A stretch of 18,872 nt of DNA from Lachnospiraceae bacterium UBA7481 (GCA_002478505.1 DLOP01000027.1:1131-20002); one strand, 5' to 3'; positions 7,663-16,635 are shown, counted from the stretch's first letter. Notes: a model not told the origin generated them from the letters alone. Numbers and translations: made by a program.

Positions 7663-9157
7663 TCAGTATATCCTCCTCTTTTTCAATTCCCTTTTTCTTC
7701 TTTACGATCTTGGAACCCACCAGATATCCGATAATGATCACCATCATGCCGGTCAAAATATAATTCAGGTTCGCTTTCAATATTTCGTTGCGATATCTCT
7801 TAAAGGCAATGGAATAATATTCCCGGTTCATACCCAGCCTAAGGTAATACATGGCATTTTCATTGTCCTTTGCTGTCAGGTACGCCTTACCAATACCGGA
7901 ATTGGCAAGCTCAAAATTCTCATTCAGCTTCAATACCTGTCGCCACATCTCTACCGCCTGGGTTTCATCACCGTCATAACGGAGTCTGACCGCCTCATTG
8001 ATCAGTCTGCCGTATTCTGTTTCATGAAAGCAGAAGATTGCGGCCCTGTTGGAATCCAAGACAACGATCTGATTTCCCACGGACTCAATTGCCGCCGGCG
8101 CCATAAAGGTACCTACCTGCGTTCCAAGTCCTCCAAAAATGTATAAAAGGTTGCCCTCATGATCGTAGGTAAATATCCTGCCCCGCTTACGGTCAAGCAA
8201 CGAGAATATCCCTTTCTCCCGGTAAACAACATCCGTGATCTGAGAAGGGCCGGCATAATCCGTAGAACCTTCGATCCAAAGATCACCTCCGACGTTCTCG
8301 TTCTCACCCTGCTTAATGACATCCTCTCCTCTGGGATTCAGCCGGCGCACACCCTGCAATCCCTTTAAATCAATATTAGTGGCATAGACAAAACCATCGC
8401 TGTCCACGTCGATCCCCGTAAATTCCGTCGGAATAAAAAGCTGTGATTTGGAACGCTCCTCCTTCGTCGCGATCCTTCTCCAAAACTTTTCCCAAAGCGA
8501 AATCTGCACCTCTATCGTTCCGAAAAACCCTGTAAATTCGCCATTGGACTCAAACACCATAATGCCTTCAAACATATTCTGTGCAATGCAGTAAACACGG
8601 TCTGCATAATCCACAGATACTTTCAACGGTGTAAACACGTACCCCGCCTCTAAGATATCAGACTGCGGATCTTCCACAATCCCCTTCAGCTCGCCGGTTG
8701 CAATATCCAGGATCACGACACGGCGGTTCATGGAATCTGCAATATACAGCCAGTTCTTTGATGAGACGCAGACACCGGTGGGCATATTAAAGGTATCCTC
8801 CGTACCGTTATTGTCAAAGGTCGTATAGATATTGACTACCTCTGTCATATTCTGGTTCAATACAACGATTCTCTGATTACCGGTATCCGCTACATAGATA
8901 TTGCCATCTTCAGATTTACAAAGATCCTGGGGATTAACAAATGCACCTATGGATTCCCCTTCATAAATCAGATCACTGCCCCTGATCATGCCTGCGGGTT
9001 CATAAGCTGCAGGTGTATGTACGACGTCATCCCAGTAATCATATGCATAAGGATCGTACGGAAGATTTTCTGCCGAAACGCTCCCCGTGAATGAGAGACT
9101 GATCACCAAAGCTGCCAGTATCCCGGCAAGTACAGATTTCCGTGCTTTTATCATCAT
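7655..9157 (-). CDS. Secreted, C-terminally anchored NHL-repeat propeller with TPR-like tail
   Basis: A 500-residue protein with a cleavable-looking signal peptide ending SVSA (about residue 29), a short Tyr/Asp-rich segment, and a beta-propeller at about 70-380. NHL-type repeats show as DLCKSEDGNIYVADTGNQRI, GVCVSSKNWLYIADSMNRRV and VDSDGFVYATN. A helical TPR-like region follows (about 384-444, GDETQAVEMWRQVLKLNENF), then a membrane helix at about 465-482 and a Lys-rich cytoplasmic end. The start at 9157 is preferred because AAGGAG lies 7 nt before it; a TTG six codons upstream overlaps that site. A ligand-binding or scaffold role outside the membrane is inference; I see no clear catalytic signature. 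It overlaps the YIP1-type gene by 8 bp. Confidence 0.78.
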   Translation of the reverse strand: MMIKARKSVLAGILAALVISLSFTGSVSAENLPYDPYAYDYWDDVVHTPAAYEPAGMIRGSDLIYEGESIGAFVNPQDLCKSEDGNIYVADTGNQRIVVLNQNMTEVVNIYTTFDNNGTEDTFNMPTGVCVSSKNWLYIADSMNRRVVILDIATGELKGIVEDPQSDILEAGYVFTPLKVSVDYADRVYCIAQNMFEGIMVFESNGEFTGFFGTIEVQISLWEKFWRRIATKEERSKSQLFIPTEFTGIDVDSDGFVYATNIDLKGLQGVRRLNPRGEDVIKQGENENVGGDLWIEGSTDYAGPSQITDVVYREKGIFSLLDRKRGRIFTYDHEGNLLYIFGGLGTQVGTFMAPAAIESVGNQIVVLDSNRAAIFCFHETEYGRLINEAVRLRYDGDETQAVEMWRQVLKLNENFELANSGIGKAYLTAKDNENAMYYLRLGMNREYYSIAFKRYRNEILKANLNYILTGMMVIIIGYLVGSKIVKKKKGIEKEEDILNG

Positions 9158-9207
9158 AGCCATACTCCTTTCCAAACTTAATCCGATTTACATAACTCTT
9201 CTCACAT

Positions 9208-10137
9208 TTAATCTTTCATACCGGAAGTCGTCATCGTCTCCAATACATTTCTCTGGCAGATCAGGAAAAAGATGATCGGCACCGCCGCAATCAGAAAAGT
9301 AACTGCTGCTGCCGCTCCTGCACGCGCAGCACCGCCCGCAGTGATCTGTTGTAAAGAAAACTGCAGCGGTTTTAACTGCTCATCCCGCAAAAACAACGCG
9401 CCTGTATTGGCCCACATCTGTTGAAACTGGAAGATGGCAAGGGTCAGCCATGCCGGTTTTACATTCGGCATCACGATCTTCCAGAAGATGGTAAGCTCAT
9501 TCGCTCCATCCAGCCTTGCCGACTCCATCAGGGAATCCGGCAGCTGTTCCATAAACTGTTTCATCAGGTAAAGACCCATACCAAAGCTCCATGCCGGCAG
9601 GATCAACGCCAGATACGTATTATTGATACCCAGCCAGGAAATGATCATATACTGGGGGATCTGCGTAACCGTCCAGGAAAACATCATGGAAAGCACTACC
9701 ATGGAAAAGAGAATATCCTTTCCGGGAAATTTATGCTTTGCCAGTGGGTAAGCTGCCAGAGACGCACATATTACATGCCCTACCATACCGCCTACCGTAA
9801 TAATGATCGTATTTAATATGTATCTGGAAAACGGAACCCAGGTATCATTCATCAAAACAAACAGGTCCGTAAAATTTTCCAGCGTCGGATTTCTCACAAA
9901 AAGCTTTGGCGGATATTGGAACAACTCATCCAACGGCTTCAGGCAGTTGTTAATGATCATGACCAGCGGCAGGGCCATAAATACTCCGCAGAAGATCATC
10001 AATGCAAATAATAACGTATTACCCGCTATAGAGCGGTTTAACTGCTTCTCGCGCCTGCGCTTCTTGAACTTGATCTTAGCGTCAGACGGTATGATATTGG
10101 ACGGTTTTGCGTCAACAGATTTTGCTTGCTTAGACAT
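9208..10137 (-). CDS. Carbohydrate ABC transporter permease, MalG-type (importer 1)
   Basis: A 309-residue permease with a cytoplasmic Lys/Arg-rich N-terminus and about six membrane helices. The EAA-type loop reads SLMESARLDGANELTIFWKI and the terminus is QRNVLETMTTSGMKD, as in many LacG/MalG-type proteins. Its ATG shares one base with the stop of the MalF-type gene (TAATG), with AGGAGGG about 10 nt upstream inside that gene. Length and motif spacing are ordinary for the family, unlike the second permease pair. It should pair with the preceding permease and take ligand from the CBM-fused binding protein. Confidence 0.93.
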   Translation of the reverse strand: MSKQAKSVDAKPSNIIPSDAKIKFKKRRREKQLNRSIAGNTLLFALMIFCGVFMALPLVMIINNCLKPLDELFQYPPKLFVRNPTLENFTDLFVLMNDTWVPFSRYILNTIIITVGGMVGHVICASLAAYPLAKHKFPGKDILFSMVVLSMMFSWTVTQIPQYMIISWLGINNTYLALILPAWSFGMGLYLMKQFMEQLPDSLMESARLDGANELTIFWKIVMPNVKPAWLTLAIFQFQQMWANTGALFLRDEQLKPLQFSLQQITAGGAARAGAAAAVTFLIAAVPIIFFLICQRNVLETMTTSGMKD

Positions 10138-11168
10138 TATTCGCCCACCCTCCTTAAAATTCTCTGTACCAGCTTATTCGTGCCAACCATCAAAAGGAAC
10201 AGAACCGTTGCAACCGCAGATGCATAACCCATCTCAAATCGCGTATTGCCATAATCCAAAAGGTGCGTTACAACGGTCGCGCCGGCATAATTGACGGAAG
10301 GATTGCCCGCCAGCTGCACGGAGATATCTGCAACGGCAAAGGACTGTGTGATCTGCATAACCGCGCCAAACATCAGCTGCGGTTTCATTGCCGGAAGCGT
10401 CACATACCATAACTCCTGCCAGCGGTTTTTGACACCGTCCAGTGCCGCAGCTTCATACAGACTCTTATCGATCGTCTGAAGACCTGCAATAAAGGAAAGA
10501 AAACCGGTACCAAGTGACAGCCAGAGCTGCACGACGATCAGACACGGCATGATCCATTTTGCCGTTTTCATCCATAAAATCGCCTCGTTAATGACATCGT
10601 ATTTTAATAACAGACCATTCAGATATCCATATCTGTCACCAGTCAGGATCAGACTCCATACCAGATAAGCATTACCGCAAATCGAAGGAGCATAAAAGAT
10701 CAATGTCAGAAAGGAACGGAGCCATCCTTTAAATTCATTGATGATCCAAGCAAACAACAGGCACAGGAAATAGCTGACCGGTCCGGTAACAACTGCAAAT
10801 AACAAGGTGTTTTTCAAAGAAATCAAAAACACGTCGTCGTCCAAAAACAGTTTGACATAGTTTTTCCATCCCACCCATTCAGGCAACTCCAGCATGTTAA
10901 AATAAGTGAAGCTGAGCACTATGGACATCGCCACCGGCAGTACCGTAAAAAAGAAAAACAGGATAAAATACGGCGACATCATACCATAAGACCATCTCGC
11001 ACGACGGATTTGATAAGAAAGCGCAGCCTGCTTCTTTGCAACGGCCAAAGCCTCTTCTGAGATGGCATTTTTCTTTGTTTCCGGCTTCTCTGTCATGACA
11101 TCAGCTGCCTTCTTATTGTCGTCAGCCTCCACATCATTTAACTTCTGCGTTTTCTCAGCCAAATCCAT
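10137..11168 (-). CDS. Carbohydrate ABC transporter permease, MalF-type (importer 1)
   Basis: A 343-residue permease. About 60 hydrophilic, charged N-terminal residues precede the first helix (MMSPYFILFFFFTVLPVAMS). The EAA loop reads SLYEAAALDGVKNRWQELWY, a good match to the family. I start it at the ATG at 11168, where AAGGAGG is present but spaced only 2-3 nt. A TTG 15 bp upstream overlaps the binding-protein stop but has a poorer site, so the start is uncertain by five residues. It follows the binding protein by 11 bp and overlaps its MalG partner by one base, the classic order of binding protein, MalF, MalG. Confidence 0.92.
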   Translation of the reverse strand: MDLAEKTQKLNDVEADDNKKAADVMTEKPETKKNAISEEALAVAKKQAALSYQIRRARWSYGMMSPYFILFFFFTVLPVAMSIVLSFTYFNMLELPEWVGWKNYVKLFLDDDVFLISLKNTLLFAVVTGPVSYFLCLLFAWIINEFKGWLRSFLTLIFYAPSICGNAYLVWSLILTGDRYGYLNGLLLKYDVINEAILWMKTAKWIMPCLIVVQLWLSLGTGFLSFIAGLQTIDKSLYEAAALDGVKNRWQELWYVTLPAMKPQLMFGAVMQITQSFAVADISVQLAGNPSVNYAGATVVTHLLDYGNTRFEMGYASAVATVLFLLMVGTNKLVQRILRRVGE

Positions 11169-11179
11169 TCCCTCCTTTC

Positions 11180-14100
11180 TCAATCTTCCAGAATCGGAAG
11201 ACCAAGCTCTTCCCGTTTATAATCAATCTCAGCATTGATATACTCTACTTTTTCCATCAACGCTTCTCTTGGCGTCGCCGTATTGGTATCTGTCGTAACA
11301 GAGTAAAATGCATTGTTCACATTTCGCCAGGTATAATATCCGCCCGGAACCTGAGGGATGCCCTGCACCTGTTCAAACTGTTCCACCAGCGCCTCGTAGG
11401 CGTTTACCTGCCATGATAAATTACCTAATGCCTCGATATTGGCTGTTGCCACACGTCCTGCAGCGCCCATCAGACTCTCCATCTCCCGTCCGTACAGTGT
11501 CTGGGTCTCCGCCGACGTCCACCACTTTAAAAACTCCCAGCTCTCTTCCGGATATTCCGTATCCGCCATGATCATATCAGCAACACCGATACTTCCGGTG
11601 GTATGGTTGATCGTACCATCCTCCTGCATAATGCCCGGCACCACTGTAAAATCCCAAAGTCCCTCAATATCCGGAGCCGATACTGCAAGATTATTGAACA
11701 CAGTATAGTCCGCGATAATAATCGGACATTCTCCTGTACGGAAACGTTCTTCCACACTGGTCTCTTTATCCAGCTTGTAATCCGTATAGAACTCACAATA
11801 TTCTTTAAATGTATTGACAGCAATATCATCGTCTAATGCTGACGCCATACCCTCATGTGAATAATAGGTTCCCCCGTTTTGAAACAACAGCATGGCAAAT
11901 ACCTGTTCTCCCGGCAACATGCCAAATTCCATCTGGTTCTTGGACAGAACCGTCATGGCAACTTTAACGTCGTCCCATGTTCTGGGCACCTCCAGACCGA
12001 TCTCCTGTAGAATATCCTTACGGTAAAACATCATCAAAAACGTCTGCGTATCTGGCAGGGCATAGGTCGCTCCATTGTAGGTAAACGGAACAAGGGCGCT
12101 GTCCGAGAATCTTGAAACCACCTCATCATAATCCTCAAACTGCGTCAGATCCAGCACTGCGTTACGGATACCGTAATTGACCGGCGTATCATTAGAGGCA
12201 CTTACCATAGAGGCATTGCTCGCTCCTGTCCCCGCAGAAACAGCCGTAGCCACCTGCGTAGGTCCCACCTGAAGCGCCACATCAGGACCTTCCCCTGCCA
12301 GCGATGCCTTAAGAAGCGTACTCATATCCACCAGCTGGACATTCACGTTAATATTTGTTGTACTTGTAAAGGATTCATCAATCAGATTTTTAATGACATT
12401 AGCCTGATCCCGTCCGGTACCAACCCAGAGTGTAATTGTAGTGCCTTCCGTATTGCTATCTGCAATATTACCGATCTGGTTATAATCAATGATAAAAGAA
12501 TAAAACAGCCTTTTGAGCTCATAAATCAGCCTGCTGAACCAGGATGCGCCGGTAACCTTCGGTTCTGAACTGTCGGAATAGATGTAGATCCTGTCAACCT
12601 GCAGCGGTTGACCAACAACCTGTGTAATCCAGTTACCGCAGGCACGTACATTGATCTTATAGGAGTTAATAACTTCCGTAAAACGTTCCTGATCATAGAT
12701 CAGCTCATCCAGCTGGTCTCTCATAGTAATCAAGACTCTTGTCTTATCAGTATTGTTACCTGCAATCTCCTGCAGCTCCACAATGGCGCTGTCCAATTTT
12801 ACCCGGACTACCTCCAGCTCTCCCTGCAATTCCGGCAGTGAACTGGCAATCTGATAATCCCGATACTTATCAGGAGATACGCCGGTAATTCGGATGACCT
12901 TCCGGTAAATGGCATTCAGATCCTGTACGGAATCCTGCACCGTACTGATAATTTCAGAAAAATCCCCCAGTACCACCTCCATACGCAGCGTATGGGTTCC
13001 TTTCTCCAGATAAAACTGATACGGCGTACCCTCATCATCGGACAATACATCCAGACGCCAGTTCTGGGCATAATCAAATCCGTAATCGCTCATCTCTGCA
13101 AAAGGAATCTCTCCGTCGATCATGATCTTCCTTGAAACATAGATACCCCTGACAAAATTCTGTTTATCATACATGCTGATATTATAATATCCTGTTTCCG
13201 GAACCTCAAATTCCCACTCGATCCACTGTCCTGCGTTCTGCCAGTTGGTGCCACCGATACTGTTATTCAACAATTCCTTTGCACTGGAAGGGTAAACTGC
13301 AGGAGAAGACTGATCCTGTTTGGGATATAACATCTGGGAAGATGTCTTTACCGCGTTCTCCGCCTCGATCCGAATATTATGGTCGGTCGTCTGCACTGCA
13401 CCCATAGCGTCCCAGTTGGCTTTTACAACAGCATAAGGTTCCGGGTCCTCGGAATTGCTGAAAATAATTTTTCTTATCAGCATCGGCTCCCTTAAAGACA
13501 TGATCGATAAGGTATGGGATCCGGCCTCAAGATAGACTTTCAGCTCATCCGTAATATATCCGTTGCTGTCAAACAGATAACTTTCTATCCATTCCGGAAC
13601 TTCTATCGCCGTGGGCTTCAGATCATTGCCCTGATTATCCTTCGGCCAGCGGGCAACCTCGATATCATCCGCATTGATATAATAATCATAAACACTTGTC
13701 GTCCAGACACGGGAAAATTCAATCAGGGAGAGTTCCCCATAAGGCAGCGCGCCGTCAATGAAAAAGGAACGCTGGATCTCAGAACTTTTTCCTTCTACAG
13801 GATAGTACAGTAAAGAGAGGTCATAATAACCGCTGGTTGCAACTTCAAAATCATATTCGATCAAAGCGGATTCCGTGGTTAAGACGCTGTCGCCTTCCAT
13901 GCCTTCATAATCTGTATAAACATCCGGCTTTGCCGTACCATCGCGATCCTCATAACGGTCAAAATCAGCAGCATCGATCTCGATCACATCCTCCGGAAAG
14001 ACCTGTTCGTATGTATTCAAATATTCTGTATAACCCGGGACATCCCCGGTCACGGAATAGGTACCGGCCTCCTCACGGTAATCATCCAGCGTAAGTCCTG

Positions 14101-14215
14101 TTTTTGCATTGACTTCAATGCCATGATAGAAAAACATCCCTGACAGCATCGTCACGCACAACGCTATCGAAACCACCCTTCTGTATAATCCCCTATTCAG
14201 ATGCTTTCCTATCAT
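11180..14215 (-). CDS. Large solute-binding protein fused to two carbohydrate-binding-like domains
   Basis: This 1011-residue protein is about twice the usual size of a sugar-binding protein. It has a hydrophobic N-terminal segment at about 12-37 without a lipobox, so it is either cleaved near VNA or kept as a membrane anchor. Two beta-sandwich-like regions follow: about 76-252 (ATSGYYDLSLLYYPVEGKSS and a GSHTLSI strand) and about 279-443 (IRIEAENAV, WIEWEFEVPETGYYNISMY and GTHTLRMEV), patterns of CBM6/CBM35-type modules. A helical stretch spans about 448-576. The solute-binding fold runs from about 592, with ITLWVGTGRDQANVIKNLID, PDVALQVGP and SWEFLKWWTSAETQTLYGRE. The ATG at 14215 has AAGGAG 8 nt upstream; a 24-codon extension does not. 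Tethered glycan capture for importer 1 is the likely role. Confidence 0.85.
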   Translation of the reverse strand: MIGKHLNRGLYRRVVSIALCVTMLSGMFFYHGIEVNAKTGLTLDDYREEAGTYSVTGDVPGYTEYLNTYEQVFPEDVIEIDAADFDRYEDRDGTAKPDVYTDYEGMEGDSVLTTESALIEYDFEVATSGYYDLSLLYYPVEGKSSEIQRSFFIDGALPYGELSLIEFSRVWTTSVYDYYINADDIEVARWPKDNQGNDLKPTAIEVPEWIESYLFDSNGYITDELKVYLEAGSHTLSIMSLREPMLIRKIIFSNSEDPEPYAVVKANWDAMGAVQTTDHNIRIEAENAVKTSSQMLYPKQDQSSPAVYPSSAKELLNNSIGGTNWQNAGQWIEWEFEVPETGYYNISMYDKQNFVRGIYVSRKIMIDGEIPFAEMSDYGFDYAQNWRLDVLSDDEGTPYQFYLEKGTHTLRMEVVLGDFSEIISTVQDSVQDLNAIYRKVIRITGVSPDKYRDYQIASSLPELQGELEVVRVKLDSAIVELQEIAGNNTDKTRVLITMRDQLDELIYDQERFTEVINSYKINVRACGNWITQVVGQPLQVDRIYIYSDSSEPKVTGASWFSRLIYELKRLFYSFIIDYNQIGNIADSNTEGTTITLWVGTGRDQANVIKNLIDESFTSTTNINVNVQLVDMSTLLKASLAGEGPDVALQVGPTQVATAVSAGTGASNASMVSASNDTPVNYGIRNAVLDLTQFEDYDEVVSRFSDSALVPFTYNGATYALPDTQTFLMMFYRKDILQEIGLEVPRTWDDVKVAMTVLSKNQMEFGMLPGEQVFAMLLFQNGGTYYSHEGMASALDDDIAVNTFKEYCEFYTDYKLDKETSVEERFRTGECPIIIADYTVFNNLAVSAPDIEGLWDFTVVPGIMQEDGTINHTTGSIGVADMIMADTEYPEESWEFLKWWTSAETQTLYGREMESLMGAAGRVATANIEALGNLSWQVNAYEALVEQFEQVQGIPQVPGGYYTWRNVNNAFYSVTTDTNTATPREALMEKVEYINAEIDYKREELGLPILED

Positions 14216-14260
14216 TATCTGCACTCCTTTCGCAAGCTGATTATCTATACCAATCCTCCA

Positions 14261-14286
14261 TGTCAGAGCAGCTTGCTGCGATGACA
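14261..14286. promoter_or_regulatory. 26-bp interrupted dyad upstream of the CBM-fused binding protein
   Basis: Outer arms TGTCA/TGACA and inner arms GCAGC/GCTGC are each complementary, separated by 2-base mismatches and a 2-base centre. It lies in the 100-bp gap between the YesL-type gene and the binding protein, about 45 bp before the ATG. The tiny centre makes a DNA-binding site as plausible as an RNA hairpin. Function is unknown. Confidence 0.3.
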
Positions 14287-14315
14287 CTCAGTGCAAAGCT
14301 CGATTTCGTGTATAT

Positions 14316-15002
14316 TCATTCCAGATACCATGCATCTTCTCCATCTCTGGGATCGGCTATATATTTTTTCATCACCTTTTCCAGCAGAAAAGAGGAGATG
14401 TAAGTCCACCCGCCGGGCAGCAACAGTATCGCCGGTATCGGCAGCACTTTCCATTGAAGATAAAGCAATATGCCGGTTCCTGCCATCAGCAATATAGTAA
14501 AATAGAAAAATCGAAGCGACATCACAAAGGAAAGTTTTACAATATCCGAAAGCTTCATCACAAACCGCGACAAAATCGGAAACAGATATACCGCCAGCAT
14601 TGCCAGGAAAAGCAGCATCCCATCATAGACAACGTACAATGTCAGCGCACCACCATCCGGAATGCCCGCCATGATCTCCGAGAGCATCTCCCGCTCTCCC
14701 GAAGACGCCTGCCAGAGCACTTCCCTGTTATATAAAATCAATGCTGCGAGTCCGCCAAAAATAACCGTTAAGACTGTACCATTTTTGAGATTTCTTTTAA
14801 AAGCCCTGAAAAATTCTTTGGTCGGATAACCCCGCCCCCTGCGGACAGATTTCGCTACCGCGTAATACAGTGCGGACGCCGCCGCGCCCATCGTAACAAG
14901 CGGAAAGCTGCACAAGAGAAACAATACGCTCAGAACAATCAACATCCCTATTTTTTGAAGAAATCCGATCAACGGTCCCTCTGATGAGAAAAATCCCTCC
15001 AT
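14316..15002 (-). CDS. YesL/DUF624-family membrane protein
   Basis: A 228-residue integral membrane protein with four to five hydrophobic segments. The N-terminal region (GMLIVLSVLFLLCSFPLVTMGAAA, described here in part) is followed by ALYYAVAKSVRRGRGYPTKEFF and AFKRNLKNGT, the arrangement found in YesL-type (DUF624) proteins. These are common in polysaccharide-use loci of Firmicutes, such as the Bacillus subtilis yes cluster, next to sugar ABC transporters; their function is not established. A weak AAAGG precedes the ATG by about 11 nt. It sits between the mannanase and the large binding protein, consistent with an accessory role in importer 1. Confidence 0.82.
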   Translation of the reverse strand: MEGFFSSEGPLIGFLQKIGMLIVLSVLFLLCSFPLVTMGAAASALYYAVAKSVRRGRGYPTKEFFRAFKRNLKNGTVLTVIFGGLAALILYNREVLWQASSGEREMLSEIMAGIPDGGALTLYVVYDGMLLFLAMLAVYLFPILSRFVMKLSDIVKLSFVMSLRFFYFTILLMAGTGILLYLQWKVLPIPAILLLPGGWTYISSFLLEKVMKKYIADPRDGEDAWYLE

Positions 15003-15048
15003 TTAAAACTATGCCTTTCTCTTAACTCACAAACCGCTGCTTTTCACA

Positions 15049-16575
15049 CTAGTCCGTCCGTATCGGATAGTTCAACAGATCCGGCAACTCCGATCTCGTG
15101 ATCACTCTTTCATCCCCATAGACTTGCCGCACCATGCTCTCTTCCGTGTATTGCTCAGAAAGATCGTTTAGCGCATCATTCCTTAACACAAACTCGCCCT
15201 GCCATGTACAGAAAAATCCCCACATGGCGCCGTCACGCTCTGCAAGCGCCGGATCGAAAAGGCAGCCGTTTTCCGACATCACGATCATCTTATTGCTTTC
15301 GGTATAGCCCACCGCTTTCAGAAATGTATCTGCCTGAGAACTATATACACGCTCTCCCGGATAAATATCCTCTCCTATGATATCCACATATTCATCACCC
15401 GGATACCATTCTGCATCCTGACCGTTCCAGATCCAGATCAGATTATTCAGGCCGTATTTATTAGTCAATTTATCATATAATAAAATATAAAGCTTCTTAT
15501 AAGCCTCCGGTCCCGACGCTCCCCACCAGAACCATCCTCCGGATGCCTCATGCAGCGGTCTCCAAAGCACCGGCACGCCTGCATCCTGCAATGTCTGTAG
15601 TTCTTTTGCGATCGCGTCAATATCTCTCATCAGAAGGTCATAACCTTCCTGATCTTCCCCATTCATGATCTTTGCAAGATCGATATTGGTATGTTCCGTA
15701 TAAAAAGCGCTGTACCACTGTCCGGTGATATACTTCTCCGGCGCGTTCCAATGCCAGCAGAAAGTAACGATCCCACCCTCGTTCCAATAGTCAATGGCAT
15801 ACTGCGTTGCATAATTCTGTGAACCGTATGCAACACGGGAAGGAGACGCCTCGATGAAGTCAAGCCCCAACACAGCCGGAAATTCACCGCCGGTCGCCTT
15901 CCAGATAGCAGCATTCTCCAAGCCATACATACCATCATCACAATACTGTCCTGAAAGGATCTGCGTTCCATAGATATCACACATATAACTGAACAGCCGC
16001 TGCGCATTCTCTGTAGCATCAGGATTTACAAGCTTTGGCGATACCTGATAAAGATCTGCAGGCAACTCATCAGATTGCTTTACCAACACTCTATCCAGCA
16101 TAATCCATCCCCAGTACTTAGTCATTCTGACCTCATGCGTACCGCTTTCCATATACACACGCTGCAGGATGGAATCTGTAAATGTTCCCGACTGTACACT
16201 GACTGTCCCTACACTTTCACCATCGATCAACACATAGTTTTCTTTATAATCTCCGCCCTGACTTGCACTGATAAAATTCAGGTCATAAAAGCCGGCTTCT
16301 GCTACCGTAATGCTCAGGCTGATACCGTCACCCTCATTTACAAGACCGGTCACGTAACCCTCTCCCTTATATCCCTGTGTACCGTTCTCTATCAAAGCAC
16401 CGCCCAGAAGTACGCCATCCTCTGCTTCATAGACGTCCGCTTCCTCCCAGGAATACACCGCCGCTTCCCCGTCAGATGATCCCGGCGTTTTTTCCGCCGC
16501 TGTACATGCAGTCAGCGCCGCAATACATAACGCAAGCCATATCCCCTTTACTAACACATTTTTATGATCTGACAT
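15049..16575 (-). CDS. GH26 endo-beta-1,4-mannanase lipoprotein with CBM35-like domain
   Basis: A 508-residue surface enzyme predicted to cut the backbone of beta-mannans outside the cell. The lipobox LTAC (Cys24) predicts membrane attachment. A CBM35-like module spans about 45-166 (VYEAEDG at its start, WGWIMLDRV at its end). The GH26 barrel runs from about 190 to 500: ILSGQYCDDG, VTFCWHWNAPEK, VLWRPLHEASGGWFWWG with the acid/base Glu343, and IVMSENG with the nucleophile Glu435. Both catalytic residues are present. The ATG at 16575 is preceded by AGGAG at 6-7 nt; a TTG two codons upstream is unlikely. It is the only clearly extracellular hydrolase here, so it should feed mannooligosaccharides to the importers. 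Some GH26 members act on other beta-glycans, but the mannan context supports mannanase. Confidence 0.93.
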   Translation of the reverse strand: MSDHKNVLVKGIWLALCIAALTACTAAEKTPGSSDGEAAVYSWEEADVYEAEDGVLLGGALIENGTQGYKGEGYVTGLVNEGDGISLSITVAEAGFYDLNFISASQGGDYKENYVLIDGESVGTVSVQSGTFTDSILQRVYMESGTHEVRMTKYWGWIMLDRVLVKQSDELPADLYQVSPKLVNPDATENAQRLFSYMCDIYGTQILSGQYCDDGMYGLENAAIWKATGGEFPAVLGLDFIEASPSRVAYGSQNYATQYAIDYWNEGGIVTFCWHWNAPEKYITGQWYSAFYTEHTNIDLAKIMNGEDQEGYDLLMRDIDAIAKELQTLQDAGVPVLWRPLHEASGGWFWWGASGPEAYKKLYILLYDKLTNKYGLNNLIWIWNGQDAEWYPGDEYVDIIGEDIYPGERVYSSQADTFLKAVGYTESNKMIVMSENGCLFDPALAERDGAMWGFFCTWQGEFVLRNDALNDLSEQYTEESMVRQVYGDERVITRSELPDLLNYPIRTD

Positions 16576-16606
16576 GCACAACTCCTACTCCATCCCTTCA
16601 CAAAAA

Positions 16607-16635
16607 ATATTATTATATATCTCTTTCTTTGGCAA
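16607..16635 (-). promoter_or_regulatory. Possible internal sigma-A promoter before the GH26 gene
   Basis: Read on the minus strand, TTGCCA (16630-16635) is 17 bp from TAATAT (16607-16612), in the AT-rich 113-bp gap between the GH130 stop and the GH26 start. The -35 matches five of six consensus bases and the -10 four of six. It could raise or uncouple expression of the mannanase and downstream genes. AT-rich DNA makes chance matches common. Confidence 0.35.
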
